The translations under genes were made by a program, and so were the position numbers. DNA of 64,000 nt, from contig NC_088300.1 in the NCBI RefSeq assembly GCF_032854445.1, forward strand, positions 50,833,682-50,897,681, given 5' to 3'. The notes beneath the pieces were generated by a model that was not told where the DNA came from, did no database searches, and saw nothing but the letters and a program-made list of their open reading frames with translations. Position 1 is the first letter of the stretch. Every line of letters starts with the position of its first letter. Positions 1 through 10,748 of the stretch are shown here, in pieces. Source of the DNA: Liolophura sinensis. Taxonomy: Eukaryota > Mollusca > Polyplacophora > Chitonida > Chitonidae.

Positions 1-1107
1 AATGAGCAAATATACATTGTTATGGTTATGCATGGGTTCATTGTTTATTCATTATTCCTTATCAAGATAGGTATGAAACACAACTGACACTAAATCCCCT
101 TAATGATCATAGTGAGTTTATCACGGCTCTGTCATTCCTTCTGGAATTCGTATTAGGCTTTTTAATAGCCACTTATCAGATGACCTGCAGCACCAGGTGG
201 TTAGGGGACGTTGGCACAGGACTGCCCACTGGACTGGACGTGTGCATGACGAAGGGCACAACACTTACACACGCTGTTTGGAGAGAAAGGAATTATAGCT
301 GGAATGTTTCTAATCAGCAGCCAGTATGTGTACTAGGAGAGTTATACAATCCTGTCAATGAAAGACCTTTAACAAGGAATAATTCTGACACCATTTTCCA
401 TTCTCATTAATCTGTAATCGTTCGTTACATCTTCATTTTATTACGTCTGACACGTCGCATATAATGTAGATATGTGTATTGTCTTCATTTAACAGGCCGA
501 AATGACCGATCCACCCAAGAATAGCTGATGAATATTAATATAAACAGACTACCCAATGAAATAGTAGTTTCCATACATCGATGGGCAGCAAAGAAGAAAC
601 ATCATGCAAACGTTGTCCACATACACGATGGTTGATGGCAAGTAAAATCTGATAACAGAAGCACTTTTCACTCTCTCTATACGAGTAGGGGCGAAAACGG
701 CATAATCATCTGCATAGCTTGGTATCACACAAAACCGTGATGTCAAAATCATTTATTTGAAATATAATTTATCTTTCAGTGATTTCTGTACATTCAGTGC
801 ATTTCACAGCTGCGTCTGAAAATTTCTATTTGACTAAACCCTTTGCAAACTTGAGCAGGTGTGTGAATGACATTGTTAAGGTCTGTAAGAGATAGACAAC
901 CGCGTAGGCGTCATAGAAAAGTGGTAAAAGAAATGATGTAAACGCAGGAGCGATTGAGGTAGTGTCTGGGTGGTGTAAGCCGTTACCAGGGTATTGTCCC
1001 TGAAGTAAATATTAAGTGAAAATGAATCCAATTCACATCTGAAGTGAGACATGAAAAGGAAAGTTCAAAATAGTATATTTAAGTTCTGTTGTGGATAATT
1101 CCAAAGC
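1..1107. other. Intergenic spacer, type B first half, start
   Basis: No gene is seen. The stretch is homologous to the start of every other spacer (for example 55782-56897 and about 10912-12300). The match at position 1 falls about 165 bp beyond the gene 6 TATA box, so this is the upstream flank of another minus-strand HSPA12-like gene left of the window. Short open frames here are not constrained. Confidence 0.7.
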
Positions 1108-1975
1108 AGTTGGCTGTTAATAGGTGCAATATCATGGCTAGTATTTGTTCAGGATGACTGGTAATGTGTCATGTATCGTGTTATTTGACTGTAAACAGGT
1201 GAGGTATCTTGCCTGGTGTTTGTTGAGTATGACTAGTAATGTGTCAAGTATCGTGTTACTTGACTGTTAATAGGTGAAGTATCCTGTCTAGTGTTTGTTG
1301 AGTATGATTGGTAATATGTCATGTATCGTGTCAGTTGACTGAACAGGTGAGGTATGCTGTTTGGTGTTTGTTTAGTATGGTTGGTAATGTGTAATGTATC
1401 GTGTCAGTTGACGAGTTATAAGTGAGGTTTCATGTCTCGTGTTTATTGAGTATGGTTGGTAACGTCTCATGTATCGTGTCAGTTGACTGTGAATAGGTGA
1501 GGTATTATGTCTCGTGTTTGTTGAGTATGATTGGTGATATCTCATGTATCGTTTCAGTCGACTGTGAATAGGTGAGATATAACTTCTGGTGTTTGTTGAT
1601 TATGATTGGTAATGTCTCATGTACATTCCCAGTTAACTGTGAATAGCTGAGGTATCCTGTCTCCTGTCTGGTATGTCATATATTACGTTAGTTTACTGTG
1701 AAGTATGTTTGATGTTTGTTGAGTATGATTGGTAATGTGTCGTCTATCGTGTCAGTTGACTGTGAATAGCTGAGGTATCCTGTCTCCTGTGTAGTGTGTC
1801 ATGTATTACGTTAGTTTACTGTAAGATATCGTGTCTAATGTTTGTTGAGTATGATTGGTAATGTGTCATCTATCGTGTCAGTTGACTGTGAGCAGCTGAG
1901 CTATCCTGTCTCCTATATAGTGTGTCATGTATGACGTTAGTTTACTGTGAGGTACTGTGTCTGGTGTTTCCACGT
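1108..1975. repeat. 75-bp minisatellite, about 11 imperfect units
   Basis: The word TCGTGTCAGTTGACTG recurs with spacings of 75, 75, 73, 75 and 75 bp (copies of TGACT or its variant at 1186, 1261, 1336, 1409, 1484 and 1559). Each unit also holds a GTTTGTTGAGTATGATTGG core. Units have diverged, so the array is not freshly amplified. The same repeat occurs in all other spacers at different lengths. Confidence 0.85.
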
Positions 1976-2641
1976 ACATGTATGTGGTTGGATGAGCTGA
2001 CGTTTACTGACGTCTGTGTAGGAGTAAAACGTATTTACAGACATGAATTTTTTCAACGATGCAGCCCAGTCCTTCACGGAAATAGTGATAAAATTTGCAA
2101 ACGTTAAAATCGAAACAATTAATAACCAGAACTACGCGTTGTGAGGTAAGAGGTTGCAGAAGTTAACAAATCTTCGCCACGGTCCAGCTACAAATCTAGC
2201 TCTTGGTTTATCTGCCATTTCATACCGCCTCAAGGTTCAAACGATAAATGTATAAAGGAGCGCCCATGACATAAAGGTACGAGCTCTCCCCACATGCATA
2301 CCGATCGTAGAGCTTATGGTATAGTATATAACAAACAACTAAAGCTCTAGGAAATAAGACAAAATTACTTTCATTTTATTCCTGAAGGAATACACATGTT
2401 TCTCTTCACATGATGCATATGGCGTAAAACAAAAAATACACGTCCTCCTCTTCACCAATGGGACTTGAGATCTGCGACCATAGAAGCGCTACTTCATCCT
2501 GAAAACATAATTACAACCCCTGACATAGCTTTTGGCGAAGCCATACGCAGATTCCTGGACCAGCAATGACGCAATTCTTGATTGGTGTCTTTTATAGTAT
2601 TTTACCCGATAAGACTAATAGACACACAGTTTTGTTATAAC
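1976..2641. other. Spacer, no gene seen
   Basis: Unique spacer sequence between the minisatellite and an HSPA12 relic. It is nearly identical to 37301-37970 and 57611-58281. The short open frame at 1922-2107 recurs at 37248 but overlaps the minisatellite and shows no domain. Confidence 0.6.
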
Positions 2642-3026
2642 CGAATATCACCGCACCTTTCACCACAGACAGGACGTCGTCAGGTGGAGTGATCACAGTC
2701 ACTGAGCGGAAGTTCTCTCGGAACTCCTCCTGGAGAAGTGGCGATTTAGAAAACCCACCCACCAATAAGATGATGGATGGATAGATGGTTTCATCAACCC
2801 ATGCATCACTTTGCCACTGATTCTCATCCTGTCGCCTGTAAACCGAACATCTCTGGATAACCCAGACTCAGCCACTTGGTCCACTAGCGAGCACTTGGTG
2901 TGAAAACTGAACACCTCACGTAGAGAAGCCGGCAACCGGAAAGTGAATTTCTGTTCATCATTACTTGATATCCTCCGTTTACTGATTTCAAATTCTTTCT
3001 CAAGTTCCAGCCAATCCGATTTGTGG
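2642..3026 (-). pseudogene. HSPA12-like relic 1 (piece of last exon)
   Basis: On the minus strand this matches the last-exon segment from the SDWLELEKEF region to the VVKGAVIFG region of the intact genes. The piece coding for the helix just before the adenosine-binding motif has been deleted, which also shifts the frame: the LLVGGF motif reads in one frame and the upstream part in another. The exons for phosphate-1 and phosphate-2 motifs and the C-terminal part are absent. Spacer sequence resumes on both sides, so the rest of the gene has been lost. Confidence 0.85.
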
Positions 3027-3342
3027 ACTGTGGTTGGGGTGAAACCCAAGTCATTAAAAATGTTGGTATACTCTCTTGTTCGGAGGTATGTCTACCAGGC
3101 GAATTGGTTCTGGCAATATAGCCTGACTTCATACTGTGTCAGGTGTGTTTTCCTAAAACTGAAACATTCCTAATTTCTCGAGATCATAGATACAACCATG
3201 CAAATGTCTGTTTCATGGTGTAGACTACATGTTTGTCTACGTTAGGCCATGGCTTTCTTCATCGTGAGTTCTGTAATCCTTCTGTGTGTTCTACGCTATG
3301 TTTGGTGATAAAGAAATTATAGCTGGAACATTCAAAATAATT

Positions 3343-3556
3343 ATTCTGTTAAATTAAACAGAAAGTCTGATATCTGAGTAATACTCAAAATGTATCCGGA
3401 TAATTCTGTTAAATATAACACACTTATTCTGTTCAACAGAACTATTCTATTAGACTGACAATATATTATTGTTGAATGTGACACAATATTGAGTTATAAT
3501 AACAGAATACATTCCAGCATCACTCATACAACAAACTTTCTGCTAAACTTAACGGA
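3343..3556. mobile_element. Small inverted-repeat element (MITE-like)
   Basis: A 214-bp AT-rich stretch begins with TTCTGTTAAATTAAACAGAA and ends with an imperfect reverse complement of it (about 19 of 25 matching). It interrupts spacer sequence that is continuous elsewhere, between the words AGCTGGAA and ATTCTAATCAGC. There is no coding capacity. The family is not recognised and target duplications are not clear. Confidence 0.5.
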
Positions 3557-4504
3557 CCAATTTTTTTAGAAAACGATTCTAATCAGCAACCAGTATGTGA
3601 ACTAGAACTTACATTCTTACCAATTAAGTCGAGATCGCTGGCAAGTTACATCTTCATTTCGTCAAGTCTGATACTTCGCATTTACATTCAACAGGGAGTT
3701 TTATACATGATCCACCCCACTCTATAGCTGATGATTATCAGTATAAATACAGTACCCAATAAATAGTAAAATAGTAGTTTCCCTATAATTATGGACAGAA
3801 CAGACGAAGCAACAACGTGCATAGGTTCTCCACATACACGGCCGTCGATGAAAGGTAACATCTGATAACAGAAGCACTTTCCGCGCCCTCCACGTGTTAT
3901 TCACAAAAACAGGATTATCATCATTATGTTTTAGCTCTATTTCTATATTTAGTGCAGTTCATAAGTGCGTCTAATTTTATATTTGCATAAACGTTTGCAA
4001 ACATGAGCGCGTACGTGTCTGACAGGCATAATGATGACGGCCTGTAAAGGAACATCCGACTCGTCGTTACATCATGGCAGTGAATGGAGTAATATAAAAG
4101 CCGAATCAGTATACATAATCCGGTTTTATTTAATCTGTTACCGGATATTCGTCTCTCAATCACTGGTGGTTAATACCGTGGACATCCATAAATATATCCG
4201 CCGGCATGTAAGAGAAAACGATCCTGTTCAAATCTGAGATGAGGCACAAAAAGGAATGTTACATGAAAGTACACATTTAGGTTTAACCGTGATTTTGTTA
4301 TCTAAGTATTTTGCCTTATTCATGTTTTCTGTATGCATGATTTATTTATTAATTTATTTGATTGTGATTATTTATCACCATCCTGAGGAATCTTTCGCTT
4401 ATAGGATGGCAGTCATTTTCTATGGGTTAGGTAAACTACCGACCTTTGGCAAGCTGTCCACCAAATTTCCAACATACGACGTACAGGTATTGACACTGAG
4501 GTAA
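3557..4504. other. Spacer, type B second half
   Basis: Diverged second copy of the general spacer; for example 3690-4250 resembles 480-1020. Two small open frames (4031-4237 and 4256-4504, the latter with a hydrophobic stretch) recur in the other B spacers. Their few differences change amino acids, so I do not call them genes. Confidence 0.6.
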
Positions 4505-4870
4505 TGACACTGAGGCAATGTGTCATCTATTGTGTCAGTGGACTGCATGTAAATATGGGAGGTATCTTATCTGCTGGCCGCCGTCGTATAATTGAAATAT
4601 TCTTGAACACGGCGTAAATCACTAATCAAATAAATAAATTATCTGCTACTTGTACGGCTGGTAAAGCATCACACATCATGTCAGTTACCTGTGAGAAACC
4701 CTGTCTCCTGTTTGTTATCCTGTCTGGTGTTTGCTAGATATTATTGGTATAATATGTCATGTATCGTGTCAGTTGACGGTGAATAGATTATGTACACGTA
4801 TTATGTTTGGTGTGTCATGTATTATGGCAGTTGACTGTAATTATGTGAGGTGTCATATCTGATGTTTATG
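4505..4870. repeat. Degenerate 75-bp minisatellite
   Basis: Decayed units of the same repeat, recognisable by TGTCATGTATCGTGTCAGTT and GTTTGGTGTGTCATG words, broken by a SINE tail. Confidence 0.6.
4573..4639 (+). mobile_element. SINE 3' tail fragment
   Basis: Ends in the CGGCGTAAATCACTAATC and AAATAAATAAAT words that close the SINE family found in full at 4889-5146, here in the opposite orientation. Head and body are missing. Confidence 0.7.
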
Positions 4871-4888
4871 TGATTATTTGAGTTTTTT

Positions 4889-5146
4889 TTATTTATTTGA
4901 TTTCTTTTACGCCGCACTCAAGAATATTTGACTTACACGACGGCGGTCAGTATTATGGTGGGAGGAAACCAGGCAGAGCCCGGGAGAAATCCACAACCAT
5001 TCGCAGGTTGCTGGAAAACCTTTCCACGTACGGCCAGAGAGGGAGCCATCGTGAGTTGGACTTGAACTCACAGCGACCGCAATGAAGAAAGGCTCTTGGG
5101 TCATTGATAAATGCGCCGCGCTGACGTGCTAACCATCGGCCCAGGT
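4889..5146 (-). mobile_element. tRNA-derived SINE, near full length
   Basis: Read on the minus strand it has a tRNA-like head with a GAGTTCAAGTCC B-box word, a body with a conserved GTTTCCTCCCACC stretch, and a tail GGCGTAAAAGAAATC followed by AAATAAAT. The A-box end is shortened compared with the copy at 40210-40477. It is a non-coding retroposon that needs LINE machinery. Confidence 0.8.
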
Positions 5147-6229
5147 AGTTGATTAATTGAGCTGACGTTTAATAACATCTGTTTACTGGCAAAACGTCTT
5201 CGATGTCATCGAGATAACTTTTATTCAGGGATACAGCCTTTTACATAACCAGAGTAATAATGAAATTTTCTAACATCTTAATGGAAACAATTAGTAAACC
5301 AAAAAGTGAACGGATATTTGTTACGTTCAAGGCTTAGTGCATCTACTCTTTCATATCGCCACAAATCATCCAAAAAGCAAAGCTGTGATTTATCGCCTGT
5401 TTCACCTCAAGGTTAAAGTGATACATGTACAATAGCACAGAGGTACGAATCCTTCCCACATGCATACTTAGCAATTTAGTATCCAAGATTTAAGGCAACA
5501 TGAGATATGTCTCGATTATTTAACGACATACCTGGATATGCATAATACATACGATATAAAAAGTTTGCGCTGAAGATCTGATAACACTATCTGCAGCACT
5601 ATTCGATCCCAAAATATCATTGTAATTTCTAGGACAGGTTTTAGCGACTCCAAACGCAATTTCCTGGAGCAAGTCTCGTTTTAGTGAACTTAGCTGAACT
5701 TGAACTCACAGCGACAGCATTAGTGAAAGGGCACTGGATCATCTCGCCAGATGAGACTAATAGACTCTCAAATTTTTATGGTATTTTAGACTGTATTCTT
5801 AGTTAGTTGTATATGTTAAACATATATGATAAGAAACACCAAATATGTAATGTGTCAGCTAAAAATAAAATTTCTTCGGTTTACTCTGACAGCTTACCTT
5901 GTCTAATACTTACTGGCGCAGCAACCATCCGCATACTACGAACACTATATTTTTGGTTAATTGTATATGTTAAACATAAATGATAAACACAAAATGTGCA
6001 ATACATTATCTAATACATTTACTGACACAGCAACAATCACGTGATACCTCTTGTTAGTTTTTCAGTGAATGTGCTTTCAAAGATTACAACAGTATTCAGC
6101 GACAAATCCCTAATCCCTTTCGTGTTCAGAATATTAGGTCGAGGTAAGCTGTTCCAAGAGCTCCCATGTACACATTTTTAATCTTAAGTCCGCTTTCTGT
6201 GCCTCTGGATAGTATATAGATGGTCTAAC
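5147..6229. other. Spacer and 3' flank of gene 1
   Basis: No gene is seen. A remnant of a second SINE lies at about 5686-5755; the full copy is at 60838-61068. A variant polyadenylation hexamer ATTAAA lies on the minus strand at 6177-6182, about 50 nt past the gene 1 stop. Confidence 0.6.
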
Positions 6230-9200
6230 TTACTTAGTCACGAAGTTAAAGATAGCGTCGAAGATCTTCCCGGTCGTCTTCTCGTGTGCCTTCACCTTGA
6301 GCTCTGTACCGCCAACTATAAACTTCACTCCAACTTTACGCTTCTTCTCTCCCGTCAAATCCGGCATGTCTACAGTGAAACTACCTAACTTAAGACATGA
6401 AGGGTCAGTTGTATATTTGGGTTTCGTCACCGTAGATTTGTACACGGCGAGCTCCAATGCTGTTTGTCCAAAGTAAGCCGGAGCAAAGATGTGTTCCCTA
6501 GTTTCCATACCGTGTGGCACTTCTTCGTCAACAGAAACAAATCTGTTAAAAATATCCTCGCACTTCCTCTCACCTTCAATCATAATTAACTTGTCAGGAT
6601 CATGTTCACCATCAACAAAAGTGGATACGCTACGAATTCCGTAAGTAAAGGCAGCCAGACGGATTCCAATGGCACCGGGCCGATGGCCGAATATCACCGC
6701 CCCTTTCACCACAGACAGGACGGCGTCCAGTGGAGTGACCACATTCACAGACCGGAAGTTCTTCCGGAACTCCTCTTGGAGAAGTGGCGATTCGGAAAAC
6801 CCACCCACCAGTAAGATGTGGGAAATTCCTCTACACTTGGGATCCGCCATTAGTGTTTCTACATGAGTGATAATGTTCTGGATAGTTGGTTTCATCAACG
6901 ACTGCATCACTGTACCGCTAATTCTCATCTTGTCACCTGTAAACCGAACATCTCTGGATAACCCAGACTCAGCCACTTGGTCCTCTAACGAGCACTTGCT
7001 CTGAAAGCTGAATACTTCATGTAGGGACGCCGGCAACCGGAAGGTGAACTTCTGTTCATCATTACTAGATATCCTCCGTTTATTGATTTCAAATTCTTTC
7101 TCAAGTTCCAGCCAATCCGATTTGTGGTGTTTGCCGAACTCCTTCATGACCTTTACGGTAAAAATCTTGACCAACAGATCGGTGAATTGGTCGTCTACCT
7201 GAGTGCCGCCCCAACCTCCCCCGCTGGCTTTGTGTAGTTCTTTGAGCTCCCCGTTGAACATCACTTCGTGCACAGTCGTGTCCACAGTACCACCTGGGTA
7301 AAATGAAACGTTACCAAACAAGTTTAGGCCCATGAATTACATTCTTTATTTAGATACACGTGTCAGGATGACAGATTCAAAATACACAGTTTCAAAATAA
7401 TGAGCTTAGCTGAAATAAATGATGTGAGTAAAAGCCCTGTGTCCAAAATTCTGGGAAATGATCTTGTATAGTTCCATCATACCTTTGCTGTTTATTGACG
7501 TTGCCCACACCTAGCTTTTGCCGTCAACAGTGCAACAGCCCACACTGTCTACAGTGTGATCATATAAACCCTATCCGATTAATCTCCATTTCTCTACCTT
7601 TTTTCTGCTAATTAACTGTTCCAAATCAAAGAGTTTCTGTATATTTCAAACTTCAATTCCGAGATAAGCAGTAACATTATCTATGCGCCTATAAACTTAC
7701 TCAATATATATAAGATCTATTCAGTATATGCTCTATAAGGCACAAGCGGATACAACTGATTTTCTGTCAATGATCAATATCTTGTAAATTGACTTCTTCA
7801 GCGTAGTATATAGCTTCATCGCCATGGCTGTTCATTCTAATGAATAATAATTTAAACTTGTGAATATCCAGGCGGGAGGCAATATGGAGAGTTCATGTAC
7901 TAGATGAACAGTTACCACTTCATCTGCATAAATACGTAATTGTCCTCAGTCTTCTAAAGCGAGTGCAATCATTTCATTGTGCAGTACGATTTGAACAACG
8001 ACACGATTGAGTACAATGACGTCAGATCTTATAGAATCGTTAAAACAAAAATGGTTTAGATTTAATTCCACGACTAGAATCCCTACGCACATGGCATACG
8101 AATGATAATGCGTTTACGTTCAGATTTAGTCAGGTACCTCCAGCGTCCACAACAATGTAGCGAGATCCAATTCCCGAGATGTCGTCTGCGTCACAGAATT
8201 CGTCATCGGATCGGCTGTTCGCTAATAAGGACTGACAGAAAATGGAGGCCGCTTCCGGTTCCAGTGCAATAGCCAGTTGATCTCCAAGTATGCCAGACTG
8301 GTTAAAGAAACAAAACATGTAAATATATGCTATCATTTGTTGTTTAAATGATATCGAAAAGGGTTTCTTCATTGTGAACATAATTATGAATATGGCAAAA
8401 GAATACAATGACTTTTCTTTACACCTGAGTAAATACCAAGGCTGAGTGTTAAAACAATAACCCAAGTGAACACCAGCGTTTTGTGTGTAATAGATTATTA
8501 ACAGTTAATCGGATTATATGATAGAAAATCATAAACATCAAAGAAACCATTACATGAAAATTTCATCTGGAATTTGTACCTGTAGAGCGGCTTTCCTCAT
8601 GAACTGCTTGGCATCCTCGTCCCATATAGCAGGTACCGTCAGCACGTATTGGATCTCCGAGTCAGCCACTTGCTGCTGAAGGCTTCCACTGAAATGCTCC
8701 TTAAGGTACAGTATTGACATGGCAAATACACTGAGGGCATTCAACCGTTGTCCGGACACCGACTCCAGCTCCATAGTCTCACTTATCTGAGGTACAAACA
8801 AAAACCAGATAGACTAATGCAGATGTATTTTGACAAAAATCAATCAATAAAGTGGTATTTTTGTACGAATGAAATGGAACACTGATCAGTAATTGTAGGA
8901 ATGGTACGGTACTGTCTTATTCGTTAAGCTTATTTACTAGTAAATATTCTTGAATACGGTGTAAAACACCAGTGAAATAAATAAATATTTGCTGGTAAAA
9001 CAGAGATATAACTGTTAAATTTGCAAGTTAATGTTTCACAAAAGACATGCAATAATCTCTGTGTAGACAGGGCAGAAAGTAAAACAGGGGACACAACTTT
9101 TGTAACTGATCCTTAGCATTTCCATATACAGGTGACATGTATACATGCTCTTGTGTTTGTTTCTTTTTTCCCCATTAACATTCGTCTATGCCAGTCCTAT

Positions 9201-9772
9201 TAACAATAACAGAGCACACCGCACATTTTTCTGTTCATCATCGAAATGTTATCTTCAGTACTTATATCCATTATACAAACAGTGCATGCTGAGCGATGGT
9301 ATATCAGGAATTGTACCATGGGGTATTTCAAGATCTATTGGTATATATCCCCACTTTTGCAAACGAAAATTTCCATCGTCATCTTGAATTATCGACATGT
9401 TTTGTCGTGGTAATAAATAAAGATTTTACATCCTAGGTAGTTTTCGTTTTTCTGTCTCACCTCAGATTTGTAGAGGCTCATCTTAAATCGACGGAATAAC
9501 AACCAGTTTTTCTCCTCCTTGTTTTTGGCGAGTTGCGAGTACTTTGTCTCCGCTTCATATCCGAAACTGTGGAAATGTCCATCCGGGTCAAACAGTACAG
9601 ATGTCGGGGTTTTGTACGAGGTCTGAAGGTGGTTGTCCCCATCTAACCAAACCTTGTTGGTTGTAATCTTGAGTTTATCAGCCAGAAACTCGTGTTGGAA
9701 GGAGAAGGCGTAGCCAGAATACGTTGTACCGATATCAATGGCGACCACGAGAAGGGGTTTGGACTGGGCCAT
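6230..9772 (-). CDS. HSPA12-like heat shock 70 kDa protein, gene 1 (intact)
   Basis: Atypical HSP70-superfamily ATPase, expected to be cytosolic. Four coding exons: 9461-9772 (residues 1-104), 8580-8786 (105-173), 8138-8297 (174-227, split codon) and 6230-7293 (to residue 580); every intron is GT-AG. Seen motifs are phosphate-1 IDIGTTYSGY (12-21), EPEAAS (186-191), phosphate-2 DAGGGTVDTT (224-233) and adenosine ILLVGGFSES (386-395). The C-terminus has no EEVD and ends NFVTK, as expected for HSPA12 rather than classical HSP70; human HSPA12A is about 675 residues. The start was chosen for its ACCATGG context and agreement among all copies, but an upstream in-frame ATG exists at 10683. Client and function are unknown; related proteins are linked to stress and immunity. 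Confidence 0.9.
8941..8990 (+). mobile_element. SINE tail in intron 1 of gene 1
   Basis: AATATTCTTGAATACGG, GTAAAACACC and AAATAAATAAAT are the 3' end of the spacer SINE family. The same fragment sits at the same place in every gene of the array, so it predates the duplications. Confidence 0.65.
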
Positions 9773-10558
9773 GGTTATCCGGTTTACTGCCAGGTCAAGG
9801 CTATGTGAACTGAGGAGAGAGAACTGTTCAAACTTAAATTTCAGATTTATCTCTATGCCGAGCTTCAATTTTGTAATTAGCCCCAAAGTGATTGTGTAAT
9901 AATGCATTTAACATGTACTAAATCTGCTGCTGTTATAATTGGGATGGGACAACGGTATTGGCTTCTGGTATTTACTAAACATTGAACTACAGGTGTGAGG
10001 TAATACACGTTTGAACAGCAGATCCCAGGACAATAAGTCGATGTTAACTGACACTGATTATAATATATGATTCAACAAGTATATGTAAGCTATTCATTAA
10101 TGCGATTTATCTGTCTATCAGATAAGAGTAGTGAAATAAACATGTGAATATTTGCAAATCTGATTAAACTGGGCAAGTACCTAAGAATATCTTGATGATA
10201 CAGCAAAGGCTAGCCGAGCGTTTAGGGGAAACCATATTGTGTCCCCCACAGACCCTATACGCCCATTCGAACAAGCGAGCCGGTGGGTGATAACATGCTG
10301 TCTCTGAACTGACCCATTCTAGACCGCTGGGCCTATTTTTTGGCCTATATAGTACGTTAAATCTCCCTCGGTAAGCTTGCAGGCCTTGATCGGTACAACA
10401 CTGAGCTATACTACATCACTACGCCTGCTCCAGGCTGACAGAGACGAGAGTTAGAAACTGAATGTTTGTACTCGGTAATCAACTCTTCTGCCAGAAAACT
10501 TACAACACTGACACAGTTCTGTGAAGGGGAATTAGTCCGATATCTGTAGTGTACTCAC

Positions 10559-10748
10559 CTCAAATTGGTCGCCGGCAAGCTAAAGATGGCTGTTTGTGCA
10601 GGGTGATTTCTGGCTAAATGAGCAGGTTGGAGAGACAGATGACGTGGCACACCTATAACGAAAGTGAAAGTACAATTGCACATCACTGCCTTCGCCCGGC
10701 TTCGCTCTGGGATTTTCCTGGAGGACTTTCAGCATCGATATATAAATA
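10559..10748 (-). promoter_or_regulatory. Gene 1 promoter and 5' exon
   Basis: The minus strand has TATTTATA at 10748-10741, then a first exon ending at 10559 in a strong donor GAG|GTGAGT. It splices to a CTCTCTCCTCAG acceptor at 9810-9811, 37 nt before the chosen ATG. Plus-strand words in this block are GGGATTTTCC (10709-10718, NF-kB consensus), GAAAGTGAAAG (10660-10670, IRF/ISRE-like) and TGACGTGG (10640-10647, UPRE/CRE-like). The start site, about 10711-10717, is inferred from TATA spacing. Confidence 0.6.

Noticed and set aside
549-752. Minus-strand frame with a YADD word, recalling a reverse-transcriptase box
   Set aside because: The residues around it do not fit any reverse-transcriptase motif, the frame is short, and it recurs only as part of the copied spacer.
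4256-4504. 82-residue frame with a hydrophobic stretch, kept in three B spacers
   Set aside because: The few differences among copies all change amino acids, and no splice or promoter context was seen; retention is explained by recent copying.
4889-5104. Frames inside the SINE copies
   Set aside because: They follow the SINE body and have no coding similarity; the SINE is a non-coding retroposon.
6602-6866. Plus-strand frames opposite the last exon (repeated in all genes)
   Set aside because: Antisense shadows of the conserved ATPase-coding exon.
9773-9907. Upstream extension of the first coding exon frame to 9907
   Set aside because: It crosses the polypyrimidine tract and CAG acceptor at 9810-9811 and is intronic; gene 3 has a stop there.
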